Source of the DNA: Arthrobacter sp. PsM3
GTDB lineage: Bacteria; Actinomycetota; Actinomycetes; Actinomycetales; Micrococcaceae
Reading direction: 5' to 3'
Assembly (NCBI RefSeq): GCF_030433895.1
Contig: NZ_JARUXE010000024.1
Coordinates: 1 to 64,000, forward strand
Length of the DNA: 64,000 nt
Part shown: positions 55,153 to 64,000 of the stretch, piece after piece
Layout of the letters: every line of letters starts with the position of its first letter
Position numbering within the stretch: the stretch's first letter is position 1
Program-made: the position numbers and the translations under genes
The notes under the pieces: model-generated
What the model saw: the letters and a program-made list of their open reading frames with translations, nothing else
Told to the model about the DNA's origin: nothing
The model's database searches: none

Positions 55153-55911
55153 ATGGCAACCATCGACCTGAACAGCGACGTCGGCGAGTCCTACGGACGC
55201 TGGAGCCTGGGAGACGACACGGCGATGTTCCGCTCGGTTTCCAGCGCGAACGTGGCCTGCGGATTCCACGCCGGAGACCCCAGCGTGATCCGGAAGACCT
55301 GCCGCGAGGCGGTTGCTGCCGGCGTCGTGATCGGCGCCCACGTTGGCTACCGGGACCTGGCCGGCTTCGGCCGCCGCTTCCTGGACATCGACCCGAACGA
55401 ACTGGCGGACGACATCGTCTACCAGATCGGTGCACTGCAGGCCCTGGCCGCCGCGGAAGGCGCCAAGGTCACTTACGTCAAGCCGCACGGCGGCCTCTAC
55501 AACGCGATCGTCACGCACACCGCGCAGGCGCAAGCCGTCGTCGACGCTGTGAAGTCCGTCGACCCGAACCTGCCCATCCTGGGCCTGCCGGGCTCGGAGG
55601 TCCTCCGGCTGGCCGAGGCCGCCGGCCTCCGCGCCGTCACCGAAGCCTTCGCGGACCGGGCCTACAACCCGGACGGCACCCTCGTCTCCCGCACGCTGCC
55701 CGGAGCCGTCCTCCAAGACCACGCGGAGGTCACTGAGCATGTCCTCCGGATGGCCTCCGATTCCGCCGTCCGCACGATCGACGGCTCCATCCTGAAAATC
55801 CGCGCAGAGAGCATCTGCGTGCACGGCGACTCCCCGGGGGCCGTCACCATGGCCGCCGCGGTCCGCGCGGCCCTCACCGCCGCCGGCATCAGCACGGCCG
55901 CGTTCGTCTAG
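55153..55911 (+). CDS. pxpA: 5-oxoprolinase subunit A (PxpA, LamB/YcsF family)
   Basis: PxpA works with PxpB and PxpC to hydrolyse 5-oxoproline to glutamate using ATP. The 252 residues from ATG 55153 begin [20 protein letters not shown], the family signature. [79 protein letters not shown] and [14 protein letters not shown] follow. It is the first gene of an operon containing a transporter, the pxpB-pxpC fusion and a biotin carboxylase, under a divergent GntR regulator. Confidence 0.95.
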   Translation: MATIDLNSDVGESYGRWSLGDDTAMFRSVSSANVACGFHAGDPSVIRKTCREAVAAGVVIGAHVGYRDLAGFGRRFLDIDPNELADDIVYQIGALQALAAAEGAKVTYVKPHGGLYNAIVTHTAQAQAVVDAVKSVDPNLPILGLPGSEVLRLAEAAGLRAVTEAFADRAYNPDGTLVSRTLPGAVLQDHAEVTEHVLRMASDSAVRTIDGSILKIRAESICVHGDSPGAVTMAAAVRAALTAAGISTAAFV

Positions 55912-56015
55912 TCCGTTCGCTAAGAAGCACAGCTTCACCGGCGCCGCGTCAAGCACCAGGCGCCGCACATCACACCCGCCCCGCACAGGCAGCACCCGCA
56001 CCCCGGAGGAAAATC

Positions 56016-57353
56016 ATGACCGCACCGCATCAGGCCACCCCGGCCGCCAGCAAGAGGAAGCTGCCGCCCGGCGCCCTCAAGGCCTACGTCGCGAGCCTCA
56101 CCGGCACCTCGCTGGAGTACTACGACTTCGCGATCTACTCCGTGGCCTCGGCCCTGGTGTTCCCCAAGATCTTCTTCCCCGGCAACGACGAGTTCGTTGG
56201 CCTGCTGCTCTCCTTCTCCGCCTTCGCGGTCGGCTACCTGGCCCGCCCCATCGGCGGCGTGATCTTCGGCCGGCTCGGGGACAAAATCGGACGCAAGCAC
56301 GTCCTCGTCGTGACCCTGATGCTGATCGGCATCGCCACCGTGCTGATCGGTGCGCTGCCGGACTACTCGGTCATCGGTATCGCGGCGCCCATCCTCCTGG
56401 TCTTGCTGCGCCTGGCCCAGGGCATCGGCGTCGGCGGCGAGTGGGGCGGAGCCGTCCTGCTCTCCAGCGAATTCGGCGATGCCAACAAACGCGGCTTCTG
56501 GTCCTCCGCGGCCCAGATCGGCCCGCCGGCCGGCAACCTGATGGCCAACGGCGTCCTGGCTGTTCTGGCCGCCACCCTCAGCAGCGAAGCCTTCCTCGGC
56601 TGGGGCTGGCGCGTCGCCTTCCTCGCCTCCGCCCTGCTGGTGGTCTTCGGCCTCCTCATCCGGCTCAAGCTTGAGGAAACCCCCGTCTTCAAGGCCATCC
56701 AGGCCCACGGCGAGCAGCCGAAGGCCCCGATCAAGGAGGTCTTCACCAGGGAACCCCGCGCGCTGGTCGCCGCCGCCCTGTCACGCGTCTGCCCCGACGT
56801 GCTCTACGCCCTCTTCACCGTCTTTGTGGCCGTCTACGCCACCAAGGCGCTGGGCATGACCACCGGCAACGTGCTCGCGGCCATCCTGATCGGCTCCGCG
56901 TTCCAGCTGTTCCTGATCCCCGCCGCCGGCGCCCTCACGGACCGCTTCAACCGCCGCCTCGTCTACGGCATCGCCGCCGCCGGCACCGCACTCTACATCC
57001 CGGTGTTCTTCTGGATGATCCAGGGCAAGTCCGTCGCCATGCTCACCCTCGGCGTCGTGATCGGCCTGGCCTTCCACGCCTTCATGTACGGCCCGCAGGC
57101 CGCCTACATCACCGAGCAGTTCCCGGCCCGGCTGCGCTACGCCGGCAGCTCGCTGGCCTACACCCTGGCCGGGGTGATCGGCGGCGCCGTCGCACCGCTG
57201 ATCTTCACCGCCCTTTACGCCGCCACCGGCAACTGGTACCTGATCGCCGGCTACCTCGCGCTTGCCTCGATCGTGACCGTCGTCGGGCTGGCCCTGGGCA
57301 GGAACCCGCAGACCCACGAAGAAGAACGCCTCCTGCAGGAAGCCCACGCCTAA
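56016..57353 (+). CDS. MFS transporter, metabolite:H+ symporter (MHS) type
   Basis: A 445-residue 12-helix importer. The MHS signatures include SLTGTSLEYYDFAIYSVASA, GRLGDKIGRKHVLVVTLML, RLAQGIGVGGEWGGAVLLSS and RLKLEETPVFKAIQAHGE. ATG 56016 is preceded by GGAGGA. It lies between pxpA and the pxpB-pxpC fusion, so 5-oxoproline or a related carboxylate is a plausible substrate; the family also imports aromatic acids, proline betaine and citrate. Confidence 0.9.
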   Translation: MTAPHQATPAASKRKLPPGALKAYVASLTGTSLEYYDFAIYSVASALVFPKIFFPGNDEFVGLLLSFSAFAVGYLARPIGGVIFGRLGDKIGRKHVLVVTLMLIGIATVLIGALPDYSVIGIAAPILLVLLRLAQGIGVGGEWGGAVLLSSEFGDANKRGFWSSAAQIGPPAGNLMANGVLAVLAATLSSEAFLGWGWRVAFLASALLVVFGLLIRLKLEETPVFKAIQAHGEQPKAPIKEVFTREPRALVAAALSRVCPDVLYALFTVFVAVYATKALGMTTGNVLAAILIGSAFQLFLIPAAGALTDRFNRRLVYGIAAAGTALYIPVFFWMIQGKSVAMLTLGVVIGLAFHAFMYGPQAAYITEQFPARLRYAGSSLAYTLAGVIGGAVAPLIFTALYAATGNWYLIAGYLALASIVTVVGLALGRNPQTHEEERLLQEAHA

Positions 57354-57386
57354 GCGGCGCGGACCCTACCCGACGCACCGGCAACG

Positions 57387-59036
57387 ATGAAGGCAGCTAT
57401 GGAAACCCTGGCAGTACAAAAGGTCCGCTCCGTGCGGGCGGTGGGAACCCGCGCGGTACTCGCCGAGCTCTCCGGAACCCAGGACGTGCTGGCACTGCAG
57501 GGGCTGCTCCTCGAGAAGCCGCTGCCGGGCCAGCTGGATGTCCTGGCCGCGGCCGAGACGGTCCTGGTCACCGCCGATTCGCCGGTCGCGGCCCGGCGGA
57601 TAGCCGCGCGTCTGCTCCAGCTTGACCTCACCGCGCCCAAGCAGCCGGACGGCGAGCTGGTGCTCATCGACACCGTATACGACGGCGAGGACCTCGCCGA
57701 GGTGGGCGAGCTGACCGGGCTCGGGGCCGACGGCGTGATCGCCGCCCACACCGGGCAGATCTGGACCGTGGCCTTCGCCGGCTTCGCCCCCGGCTTCGGC
57801 TACCTGATGGGGGAGAACCAGGTGCTCGAAGTGCCGCGGCGCAGCTCGCCGCGCACCGCCGTCCCCGCCGGTTCGGTGGCGCTGGCCGGCAACTACTCGG
57901 CCGTCTACCCGCGCCGCTCGCCCGGCGGGTGGCAGCTGATCGGCCGCACCGGTGCCAAGATGTGGGACCTGGACCGGGAACAGCCCGCCCTGGCCGCCCC
58001 CGGCCACCAGGTCCAGTTCCGGGCGGTCCGGGAAATCGTCACACTGGCGCCGGAACACCCTGCCCGGGTCCCTGCGCCGGGGCTGACGTCCGGCCTGCGG
58101 GTCGTCTCTCCAGGGCTGCAAAGCCTGATCCAGGACCTCGGACGCCATGGCCACTCCGGCCTGGGCGTTTCCTCCGCCGGCGCGCTGGACCGCGCCTCGC
58201 TGCGCCGGGCCAACCGGCTCGTCGGGAACACGCCGTCGGCCGCCGCGGTGGAGACCGTCGCCGGCGGCCTCGCCGTGCAGGCCATTGGCGACCAGGTCCT
58301 CGCCGTCGCCGGGGCTCCCGCGGAACTGACCATCGGGACGCCTTCCGGGGAGGACTCCGGACCGTTCCTGCGGACCGTCCCGATGGCCACCCCGTTCGCC
58401 CTGCTCGACGGCGAAACCCTGACCATCGGTGCCCCGGAACGCGGCTTCCGCAGCTACCTCGCCATCCGCGGCGGAGTGGACGCCGCCCCCGTCCTCGGCA
58501 GCCGCTCCACCGACACCATGTCCGGGATCGGCCCCGCGCCGCTGGCCGCCGGTCAGCTTGTCGCCGCCGGCGGGGAGGCCGAGTCCGGCGTCGTCGGGCA
58601 CCCGGAACTGCAGCCGGACTTCCCTTGCACCGGCGTCACCGTGCTCGACGTCGTCCCCGGCCCGCGCGCCGACTGGTTCGACGCCGCCGCGCTGGCGTCC
58701 TTCAGCGGCCAGGACTGGGAAGTGACCCCGCAGTCCAACCGGGTCGGCATGCGCCTGCGGGGAAACCCGCTGCAGCGCAGCCGCCAGGGCGAACTCGCCA
58801 GCGAAGGCACCGTCGCCGGGGCCCTGCAGGTCCCGCCCGAAGGACTCCCCGTTCTGTTCATGGCCGACCACCCCATCACCGGCGGCTACCCGGTGATCGC
58901 CGTGGTGGTCGATTCCCAGCTGGACCTCGCCGCCCAGGTCCCGATCGGCGGCAGGATCCGCTTCCGCTGGGTCGACTCCGCCGTCGAAGCCGCTACCCCC
59001 GAACCCCCCACCCCCGAAGAAGAAGCGAGTTACTGA
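57387..59036 (+). CDS. PxpB-PxpC fusion (5-oxoprolinase subunits B and C)
   Basis: The 549 residues join two normally separate subunits. Residues 1-220 match PxpB/KipI ([86 protein letters not shown]). Residues ~235-535 match PxpC/KipA ([92 protein letters not shown]). Fused forms occur in actinobacteria. The first ATG is used, with another in-frame ATG at 57399. It overlaps the biotin carboxylase gene (TGATG). Confidence 0.93.
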   Translation: MKAAMETLAVQKVRSVRAVGTRAVLAELSGTQDVLALQGLLLEKPLPGQLDVLAAAETVLVTADSPVAARRIAARLLQLDLTAPKQPDGELVLIDTVYDGEDLAEVGELTGLGADGVIAAHTGQIWTVAFAGFAPGFGYLMGENQVLEVPRRSSPRTAVPAGSVALAGNYSAVYPRRSPGGWQLIGRTGAKMWDLDREQPALAAPGHQVQFRAVREIVTLAPEHPARVPAPGLTSGLRVVSPGLQSLIQDLGRHGHSGLGVSSAGALDRASLRRANRLVGNTPSAAAVETVAGGLAVQAIGDQVLAVAGAPAELTIGTPSGEDSGPFLRTVPMATPFALLDGETLTIGAPERGFRSYLAIRGGVDAAPVLGSRSTDTMSGIGPAPLAAGQLVAAGGEAESGVVGHPELQPDFPCTGVTVLDVVPGPRADWFDAAALASFSGQDWEVTPQSNRVGMRLRGNPLQRSRQGELASEGTVAGALQVPPEGLPVLFMADHPITGGYPVIAVVVDSQLDLAAQVPIGGRIRFRWVDSAVEAATPEPPTPEEEASY

Positions 59037-60796
59037 TGCGCAAGGTCCTGATCGCCAACCGCGGTGAAATCGCCGTCCGGATCGCCCGGGCCTGCGACGA
59101 CGCCCAGCTGGCCTCCGTTGCTGTCTACGCGGACATCGACGCCGACGCCCTGCACGTCTCGGCCGCGGACGAGGCCTACGCCCTGGGTGGCAACTCGCCC
59201 GCGGACACTTACCTCAACATCCCCAAGCTGCTCGCCGCCGCGGCCGCATCCGGCGCCGACGCCCTCCACCCCGGCTACGGCTTCCTGTCCGAGAACGCCG
59301 AATTCGCCCAGGCCGTCCTCGACGCCGGGCTCACCTGGATCGGCCCCACCCCGGACGCCATCCGCCTGCTCGGCAACAAGATCACCGCCCGCGAGACCGC
59401 CGTCCGCGCCGGCGCACCGCTCGTCGCCGGCAGCGACGGCCCGGTGGAAACCGCCGCGGAGGCCCGCGCCTTCGCCGAACAGCACGGCTTGCCGATGGCT
59501 ATCAAGGCGGCCTTCGGCGGCGGCGGCCGCGGCATGAAGGTGGTCCGCGCCCTCGACGAGGTCGAGGAAGCCTTCGACTCCGCCGTCCGCGAGGCGGTCG
59601 CCGCCTTCGGCCGTGGCGAATGCTTCGTGGAGCGCTACCTCGACCGTCCGCGGCACGTCGAGGCGCAGGTCCTCGCGGACACCCACGGCCACGTCGTCGT
59701 CGTCGGAACCCGCGACTGCTCGCTCCAGCGCCGGCACCAGAAGCTCGTGGAGGAGGCCCCCGCGCCGTTCCTCAGCGACGAGCAGACCCGCCAGATCTAC
59801 GACGCCGCCAAGGCCGTCTGCCGCGAAGCCGGCTACTCCGGCGCCGGCACCGTGGAATTCCTGGTCGCCGCCGACGGCACCGTGGCATTCCTCGAGGTGA
59901 ACACCCGCCTGCAGGTGGAGCACCCCATCACCGAGGAAACCACCGGGATCGACCTCGTCCAGGAGCAGTTCCGCATCGCCGCCGGGGAACCGCTGCGCAT
60001 CACGGAGGATCCGGCGCCGCGCGGACACTCCTTCGAATTCCGGCTCAACGCCGAGGACGTCGGGCGCGGCTTCCTGCCCTCGCCCGGCACCGTGGAGGAG
60101 TTCCACGGCCCCACCGGCCCCGGCATCCGGGTCGACACCGGCGTCCGCTCCGGCTCCTTCGTCCCGCCGCAGTTCGACTCGCTGCTGGCGAAACTGATCG
60201 TCACCGGCGCCGACCGGCAGCAGGCGCTGCGCCGCGCCCGCCGGGCCCTCGCCGAAATCAGCATCACCGGGGTGGCCACAGTGCTGCCGTTCCACCGCGC
60301 GGTGCTCGAATCCCCGGACTTCACCTCCGACACCGGCCTCGGCATCCACACCCGCTGGATCGAAACCGACTTCGCAGACAGTAGCTCCATCCCCGCCGAT
60401 CCAGGCTTTAGCACCACAGCGCCCGACGGCGAACGCCGCACCATCACGGTCGAGGTGGACGGCCGCCGGATGGCCGTCGGCCTGCCGGCGGACCTGCTGG
60501 ACGGCTGGGCCCGCTCGGGCGGCCCGCTTCCTGCGGGGGTTTCCGTGGACGGACCGTCCGACGGCGGAGCTGCCGGCGCTGATCCCGGGGAGCTGCGCGC
60601 CGACATGGCTGGCACCGTGGTGAAGTGGCTCGTCGCACCGGGCGCCGAAGTCGCGGCGGGGGATCCCGTCGTCGTGCTCGAAGCGATGAAGATGGAAACC
60701 CAGGTCTCCGCCCACCGCGGCGGGACCGTCACGGGCGTCCGCGCGGAGGCCGGCGGCGTCGTTACTGCTGGAGCGGTGCTTGCCCTGATCGGGTAG
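59036..60796 (+). CDS. Biotin carboxylase-BCCP fusion (acyl-CoA or related carboxylase alpha subunit)
   Basis: ATP-dependent biotin carboxylase joined to its biotin-carrier domain. The 586-residue product begins [20 protein letters not shown]. The BC domain (about 1-450) shows [20 protein letters not shown], the ATP-grasp loop [32 protein letters not shown] and [21 protein letters not shown] linker leads to a C-terminal BCCP domain with the biotinyl lysine in [14 protein letters not shown]. No carboxyltransferase lies in the operon, though one begins at the window's right end. A function in 5-oxoproline use is suggested by context only. Confidence 0.92.
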   Translation: MRKVLIANRGEIAVRIARACDDAQLASVAVYADIDADALHVSAADEAYALGGNSPADTYLNIPKLLAAAAASGADALHPGYGFLSENAEFAQAVLDAGLTWIGPTPDAIRLLGNKITARETAVRAGAPLVAGSDGPVETAAEARAFAEQHGLPMAIKAAFGGGGRGMKVVRALDEVEEAFDSAVREAVAAFGRGECFVERYLDRPRHVEAQVLADTHGHVVVVGTRDCSLQRRHQKLVEEAPAPFLSDEQTRQIYDAAKAVCREAGYSGAGTVEFLVAADGTVAFLEVNTRLQVEHPITEETTGIDLVQEQFRIAAGEPLRITEDPAPRGHSFEFRLNAEDVGRGFLPSPGTVEEFHGPTGPGIRVDTGVRSGSFVPPQFDSLLAKLIVTGADRQQALRRARRALAEISITGVATVLPFHRAVLESPDFTSDTGLGIHTRWIETDFADSSSIPADPGFSTTAPDGERRTITVEVDGRRMAVGLPADLLDGWARSGGPLPAGVSVDGPSDGGAAGADPGELRADMAGTVVKWLVAPGAEVAAGDPVVVLEAMKMETQVSAHRGGTVTGVRAEAGGVVTAGAVLALIG

Positions 60797-61694
60797 CCGC
60801 CGACGGCTGCGGCTGTTCCGGCTCTGCCTCGGCCCGCGTCTCCGACTGTTGAGTCGCGGCCCAGCTGGCGAGCAGCCGCAAGGCGTCCGCGGTGGTTGAA
60901 CCGGGCTCGGCGGCGTAGACGAGCAGCGACAGCCCGTCGTCGGCTGGAAGCTCCAGGGCCTCGTACAGGAGGTGGAGGTCCCCGACCACCGGGTGCCGCA
61001 GATGCTTGATGCCGGTGTAGTGCTGGCGCACATTGTGGGCCGCCCAGCGGGTGCGGAATTCCTCGCTGCGGGTGGACAGTTCCCCCACGAGGTCGGTCAG
61101 GCCGCGGTCGTAGGGGTCGCGGCCGGCCTCGGTGCGCAGAATCGCTACCGTGTCATTCGCGGCGCGGTCCCAGTCCGGATAGAAACCGTAGGAACGGTTG
61201 TCCAGGAAGATGAACCGGGCATGGTTGGCCGGCCGGACCGGGCCGGCGTACATCTCGGAGTAAAGGGCGTAGCCGAGCTGGTTGGCGGCCAGAATGTCCA
61301 GGCGCCCGTTGCGCACGAACGCGGGGGCGTTGGTGATGGCGTCGAGCATGAGCTGGATGCTCGCACGGACCGGCTGGGCGGTGGCGCGGCGCCGCTGCGG
61401 CCTGCGGCTGGTGCTGGCGGCCCGGGCCAGGTCGAACAGGTGGGCCTGCTCCGCCTCATCCAGCTGCAGCGCCCTCGCCAGGGCTTCCAGGACGCCCTCG
61501 GACACTCCGGACAGGTTTCCGCGTTCCAGCCGGGTGTAATACTCGACACTGACTCCGGCCAGCATCGCCACTTCCCCGCGCCGCAATCCGGGGACGCGGC
61601 GGTTGCCGCCGTAGACCGGAAGTCCCGCCTGTTCGGGGGTGATTTTCGCCCGCCGAGTGGCCAGGAAGTCCCGGGTCTCGCTCTGGTTGTCCAT
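60762..61694 (-). CDS. XRE-family regulator with MmyB-like ligand domain
   Basis: A 310-residue regulator. The N-terminal helix-turn-helix ([40 protein letters not shown], about residues 30-80) is followed by an MmyB-type PAS-like domain ([52 protein letters not shown]). It is divergent from the alcohol dehydrogenase gene, a recurring pairing in actinobacteria, and probably controls it. The 3' end overlaps the convergent biotin carboxylase by 35 bases, and the last ~35 residues are a Glu/Gln/Pro-rich tail. Confidence 0.9.
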   Translation of the reverse strand: MDNQSETRDFLATRRAKITPEQAGLPVYGGNRRVPGLRRGEVAMLAGVSVEYYTRLERGNLSGVSEGVLEALARALQLDEAEQAHLFDLARAASTSRRPQRRRATAQPVRASIQLMLDAITNAPAFVRNGRLDILAANQLGYALYSEMYAGPVRPANHARFIFLDNRSYGFYPDWDRAANDTVAILRTEAGRDPYDRGLTDLVGELSTRSEEFRTRWAAHNVRQHYTGIKHLRHPVVGDLHLLYEALELPADDGLSLLVYAAEPGSTTADALRLLASWAATQQSETRAEAEPEQPQPSAATRSGQAPLQQ

Positions 61695-61732
61695 GCCATC
61701 AACGTTAGAGGGTGCGGCGCCGTAAGGGAGTC

Positions 61733-61741
61733 ACTGCCAGT
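61733..61741. promoter_or_regulatory. Short palindrome, candidate regulator site for adh
   Basis: ACTG-C-CAGT is a 9-bp perfect palindrome, 38 bases upstream of the XRE start and about 150 bases upstream of the alcohol dehydrogenase start. It could be a half of the XRE operator. Support is weak because of its short length. Confidence 0.3.
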
Positions 61742-61887
61742 ACCCCTATCAGCAGGGCCTCCCTCACCGGCCGCTGTTTGGTGTTTGATGGATAGTGCCC
61801 CCGATGACGACCGGGCCTAAAGGCCGCACCTGACCGGTGCCGGACGCCGGGGCAACCTCCCCTGAACCATCCACAAGCAGGAGACTC

Positions 61888-62931
61888 ATGCTTACCGTTA
61901 ATGCTTACGCCGCCACCTCGGCGACGGAACCCCTCGTTCCGACCACCATCGAGCGCCGGGACGTTGGTCCCCACGACGTCCTGATCGACATCAAGTTCGC
62001 CGGCATCTGCCACTCCGACATCCACACCGTCCGCGGTGACTGGGGACCGCAGTCCTACCCGCTGGCACCGGGCCACGAAATCGCCGGCATCGTCACCGAG
62101 GTCGGCTCGGCCGTCACCAAGCACAAGACGGGCGACCGGGTCGGCGTCGGCTGCATGGTCAACTCCTGCCGCGAGTGCGTCAACTGCCTTGCGGGCGAGG
62201 AGCAGTACTGCCTCAAGGGCAACACCGGCACCTACGGCGCCGTCGACCGTGACGGCACCATCACCCAGGGCGGCTACTCCACCCACGTCGTGGTGACCGA
62301 AGACTTCGTCGTCAGCATCCCCGAGGGCATTGAGCTCGACGTCGCCGCACCTCTGCTCTGCGCCGGCATCACCACGTACTCGCCGCTGCGCCACTGGAAC
62401 GCCGGTCCCGGCAAGAAAGTCGCGATCGTCGGACTCGGCGGTCTGGGCCACATGGCCGTCAAGATCGCCCACGCCATGGGTGCCGAGGTCACGGTGCTCT
62501 CGCAGTCGCTGAAGAAGCAGGAAGACGGCCTGCGCCTCGGCGCGGACCATTACTTCGCCACGAGCGACGAGAACACCTTCACCGACCTCGCCGGCAGCTT
62601 CGACCTGATCATCAACACGGTCAGCGCTTCGATCGACATCAGCTCCTACCTGCAGCTGCTGACCCTCGACGGCGCCCTGGTGAATGTCGGCGCCCCGGCC
62701 GAGCCGCTGCCCGTGAACGCGTTCGCGCTGATCGCCGGACGCCGCTCCTTTGCCGGTTCCATGATCGGCGGCATCCGCCAGACGCAGGAAATGCTCGACT
62801 TCTGCGCCGAGCACCACCTCGGCGCCGAGATCGAGGTCATCCCGGCCGAGAAGATCAACGAGGCCTACGAGCGCGTGCTGGCCTCCGACGTGCGGTACCG
62901 CTTTGTGATTGACACCTCCACCCTGGTGTAG
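61888..62931 (+). CDS. Zinc-dependent alcohol dehydrogenase (cinnamyl alcohol dehydrogenase-like)
   Basis: NAD(P)-dependent medium-chain dehydrogenase. The 347-residue product from ATG 61888 (AGGAG upstream) has the catalytic zinc site [20 protein letters not shown] and GHEIAG, the structural zinc cysteines in [20 protein letters not shown], and the Rossmann motif [20 protein letters not shown]. The overall sequence resembles the YahK/CAD-type aldehyde reductases. The likely direction is aldehyde reduction. It is divergent from its probable XRE regulator. Confidence 0.93.
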   Translation: MLTVNAYAATSATEPLVPTTIERRDVGPHDVLIDIKFAGICHSDIHTVRGDWGPQSYPLAPGHEIAGIVTEVGSAVTKHKTGDRVGVGCMVNSCRECVNCLAGEEQYCLKGNTGTYGAVDRDGTITQGGYSTHVVVTEDFVVSIPEGIELDVAAPLLCAGITTYSPLRHWNAGPGKKVAIVGLGGLGHMAVKIAHAMGAEVTVLSQSLKKQEDGLRLGADHYFATSDENTFTDLAGSFDLIINTVSASIDISSYLQLLTLDGALVNVGAPAEPLPVNAFALIAGRRSFAGSMIGGIRQTQEMLDFCAEHHLGAEIEVIPAEKINEAYERVLASDVRYRFVIDTSTLV

Positions 62932-62943
62932 GTCCAGGCATGG

Positions 62944-62978
62944 AAGGGCCCGGCCGGTTCGTACCGGCCGGGCCCTTT
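62944..62978 (+). terminator. Rho-independent terminator after adh
   Basis: A 15-bp perfect stem (AAGGGCCCGGCCGGT, 62944-62958) with a TCGT loop and a short T-run (CCCTTT). It begins 12 bases after the stop codon. Confidence 0.88.
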
Positions 62979-63052
62979 CCTTTGGCCGGGGGCTTTCCGC
63001 TGGGCGGAAGCCCGGCCTTGCCGGGAGCCTGTCGGGCGGGCACGCTGGCGGG

Positions 63053-63733
63053 ATGACCAAACTGCAGCCTGACGCCAATTTTTCCGGCCTGGACATTTCC
63101 GCGGGTATCGAGGCTGAGCCCGACGGCGTCGTTGTCCTGGCGCCGGAACTGGCCGCCATCTGGAACCTTGCGGCACCGTACCTGTTAGTCCGCGACAACG
63201 ACGCCCACACGCTCTACGCCTTCGGGCTGGCCCGCGCCCTGCTCGATGCGCACCCGGAGGCGGACGCCGCTGTCGCCCTCCCCGCGATCATGCTGCATGA
63301 CATCGGCTGGTCGCAGGTGCCCCCGGCCGAAGTCCTGGCAGCTATTGCGCCCGGCGGCGGCCGGCCGGACCTGGTGCTGCTGCACGAGAAGGAAGGCGCC
63401 CGGCTCGCCGCCGGAATCCTCGCCGCGGCCGGGTACGACGCCGGGAAGGTGCCGGCCATCCTGGCCATCATCGACGGCCACGACTCCCGCCGCGAGGCCC
63501 TCTCCATCGAGGACGCCATCGTCAAGGACGCGGACAAGACCTGGCGGCTCAGCCCGCACGGCATCGACACCGTGATGGACTGGTTCGGCCTGGACCGCGG
63601 CCAGGCCCTCCGCCTCTGCAGCCAGCGCGTCCACGGGCATCTGTTCACCGCAGAGGCCCAGGCGATGGCCCGGGCACTGTCCGCGCTGGAGTCCGTGACC
63701 CTGTGGCCGCAGCGCCAGGCGCTGCCTGGCTGA
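63053..63733 (+). CDS. HD-domain protein (putative metal-dependent phosphohydrolase)
   Basis: The 226-residue product from ATG 63053 contains an HD-type helical core: HTLYAFGLARALLDAHPEAD, LPAIMLHDIGWSQVPPAEVL with the HD dyad near residue 83, EKEGARLAAGILAAAG, AILAIIDGHDSRREALSIED and AIVKDADKTWRLSPHG for the last aspartate. Members hydrolyse phosphate esters or nucleotides; the substrate is unknown. The frame is open further upstream through the adh terminator, so the first ATG after it is chosen. Confidence 0.85.
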   Translation: MTKLQPDANFSGLDISAGIEAEPDGVVVLAPELAAIWNLAAPYLLVRDNDAHTLYAFGLARALLDAHPEADAAVALPAIMLHDIGWSQVPPAEVLAAIAPGGGRPDLVLLHEKEGARLAAGILAAAGYDAGKVPAILAIIDGHDSRREALSIEDAIVKDADKTWRLSPHGIDTVMDWFGLDRGQALRLCSQRVHGHLFTAEAQAMARALSALESVTLWPQRQALPG

Positions 63734-63738
63734 GGCCC

Positions 63739-64000
63739 CTACCCCAAGCCCAGCCGGTGATACTTCGCCAGCCTGCGCGTCAGCAGCTCCTCAATTCCCA
63801 CCGGGGAAAGACTGGCCAGTTCGTACTCGATGGCCTCTCCCGGGCGCCGGCAGAACGCCCTGCCCTCGAGCGCGGCGTCGGTGCGTTCGTCCACGATGTG
63901 GTCCACCAGCCCGTTGGCGTAAAGGGCTGCCACATTGACGCCCTGTGCCTCGGAAATGGCCGGCGCAAAGTCGGGAGTCCGGTGCACGCTGGCGCTGGCG
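63739..64000 (-). CDS. Acyl-CoA carboxyltransferase, C-terminal part (cut by the window edge)
   Basis: Only the last 87 or so codons are present; the frame runs off the right end. The visible part reads PDFAPAISEAQGVNVAALYA, NGLVDHIVDERTDAALEGRA and ASLSPVGIEELLTRRLAKYH, matching the carboxyl end of acetyl-CoA carboxylase carboxyltransferase (alpha-type region, often fused in actinobacteria). It lies about 3 kb from the biotin carboxylase-BCCP gene and could be its partner. The GTG at 63987 is an internal Val, not a start. Confidence is limited by truncation. Confidence 0.75.
   Translation of the reverse strand, partial: ASASVHRTPDFAPAISEAQGVNVAALYANGLVDHIVDERTDAALEGRAFCRRPGEAIEYELASLSPVGIEELLTRRLAKYHRLGLG

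Noticed and set aside
57929..59035. Upstream extension of the biotin carboxylase frame through pxpB-pxpC
   Set aside because: It is Arg/Pro-rich shadow sequence; the enzyme begins [16 protein letters not shown] at 59036.

Overview
The window is the replication-origin region of a high-GC Gram-positive chromosome, most likely a Micrococcaceae member close to Arthrobacter or Pseudarthrobacter. The evidence is the gene order parB-parA-rsmG-khpB-yidC-yidD-rnpA-rpmH // dnaA-dnaN-gnd-recF-DUF721-gyrB-gyrA-DUF3566-tRNA-Ile-tRNA-Ala, the crgA/trpG/PASTA-kinase/FHA block that follows, frequent GTG starts, and strong GC bias at third codon positions. No insertion sequences, phage genes or CRISPR arrays were seen.

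Layout. Positions 540-6233 (minus strand) hold segregation, 16S rRNA methylation, membrane-insertion, RNase P and L34 genes, with one near-consensus and one perfect parS site. Positions 6234-8639 hold dnaA between two segments that carry DnaA boxes; the dnaA-dnaN gap is the presumed oriC. Positions 8640-19013 hold dnaN, gnd, recF, gyrase and two tRNAs. Positions 19146-24161 hold a cupin, a DMT exporter, a glycosyltransferase, an unusual 11-residue-repeat membrane protein, a cyclophilin and a rhomboid protease. Positions 24162-25031 are an 870-bp non-coding gap between convergent genes. It is packed with DnaA boxes (five perfect, five with one mismatch) and is the most striking feature of the window. 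Positions 25032-36471 hold tag, crgA, trpG and the seven-gene PASTA kinase/cell-wall operon fhaA-fhaB-pstP-rodA-pbpA-pknA-pknB.

The second half is accessory metabolism. Positions 37200-41962 are a TetR-controlled putrescine module (putrescine oxidase, universal stress protein, APC permease) with a perfect 23-bp operator palindrome. Positions 42087-46161 carry small oxidoreductases and hypothetical proteins. Positions 46378-52647 are a complete urease operon, ureABCEFGD plus a NiCoT nickel permease, with a GlnR-like site upstream. Positions 54239-60796 are a 5-oxoproline module: a FadR-type regulator, pxpA, an MHS-family transporter, a pxpB-pxpC fusion, and a biotin carboxylase-BCCP fusion. 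The window ends with an XRE regulator/alcohol dehydrogenase pair, an HD-domain protein and the C-terminal part of an acyl-CoA carboxyltransferase.

How the parts connect. DnaA is made beside oriC and can bind three separate segments here, so the 24.2-25.0 kb cluster is a candidate DnaA reservoir or second origin element. ParA/ParB act on the parS sites next to it. CrgA, PknA/B, PstP, FhaA/B, RodA and PbpA couple growth signalling to wall synthesis. The urease, putrescine and 5-oxoproline modules all release nitrogen from small organic compounds.
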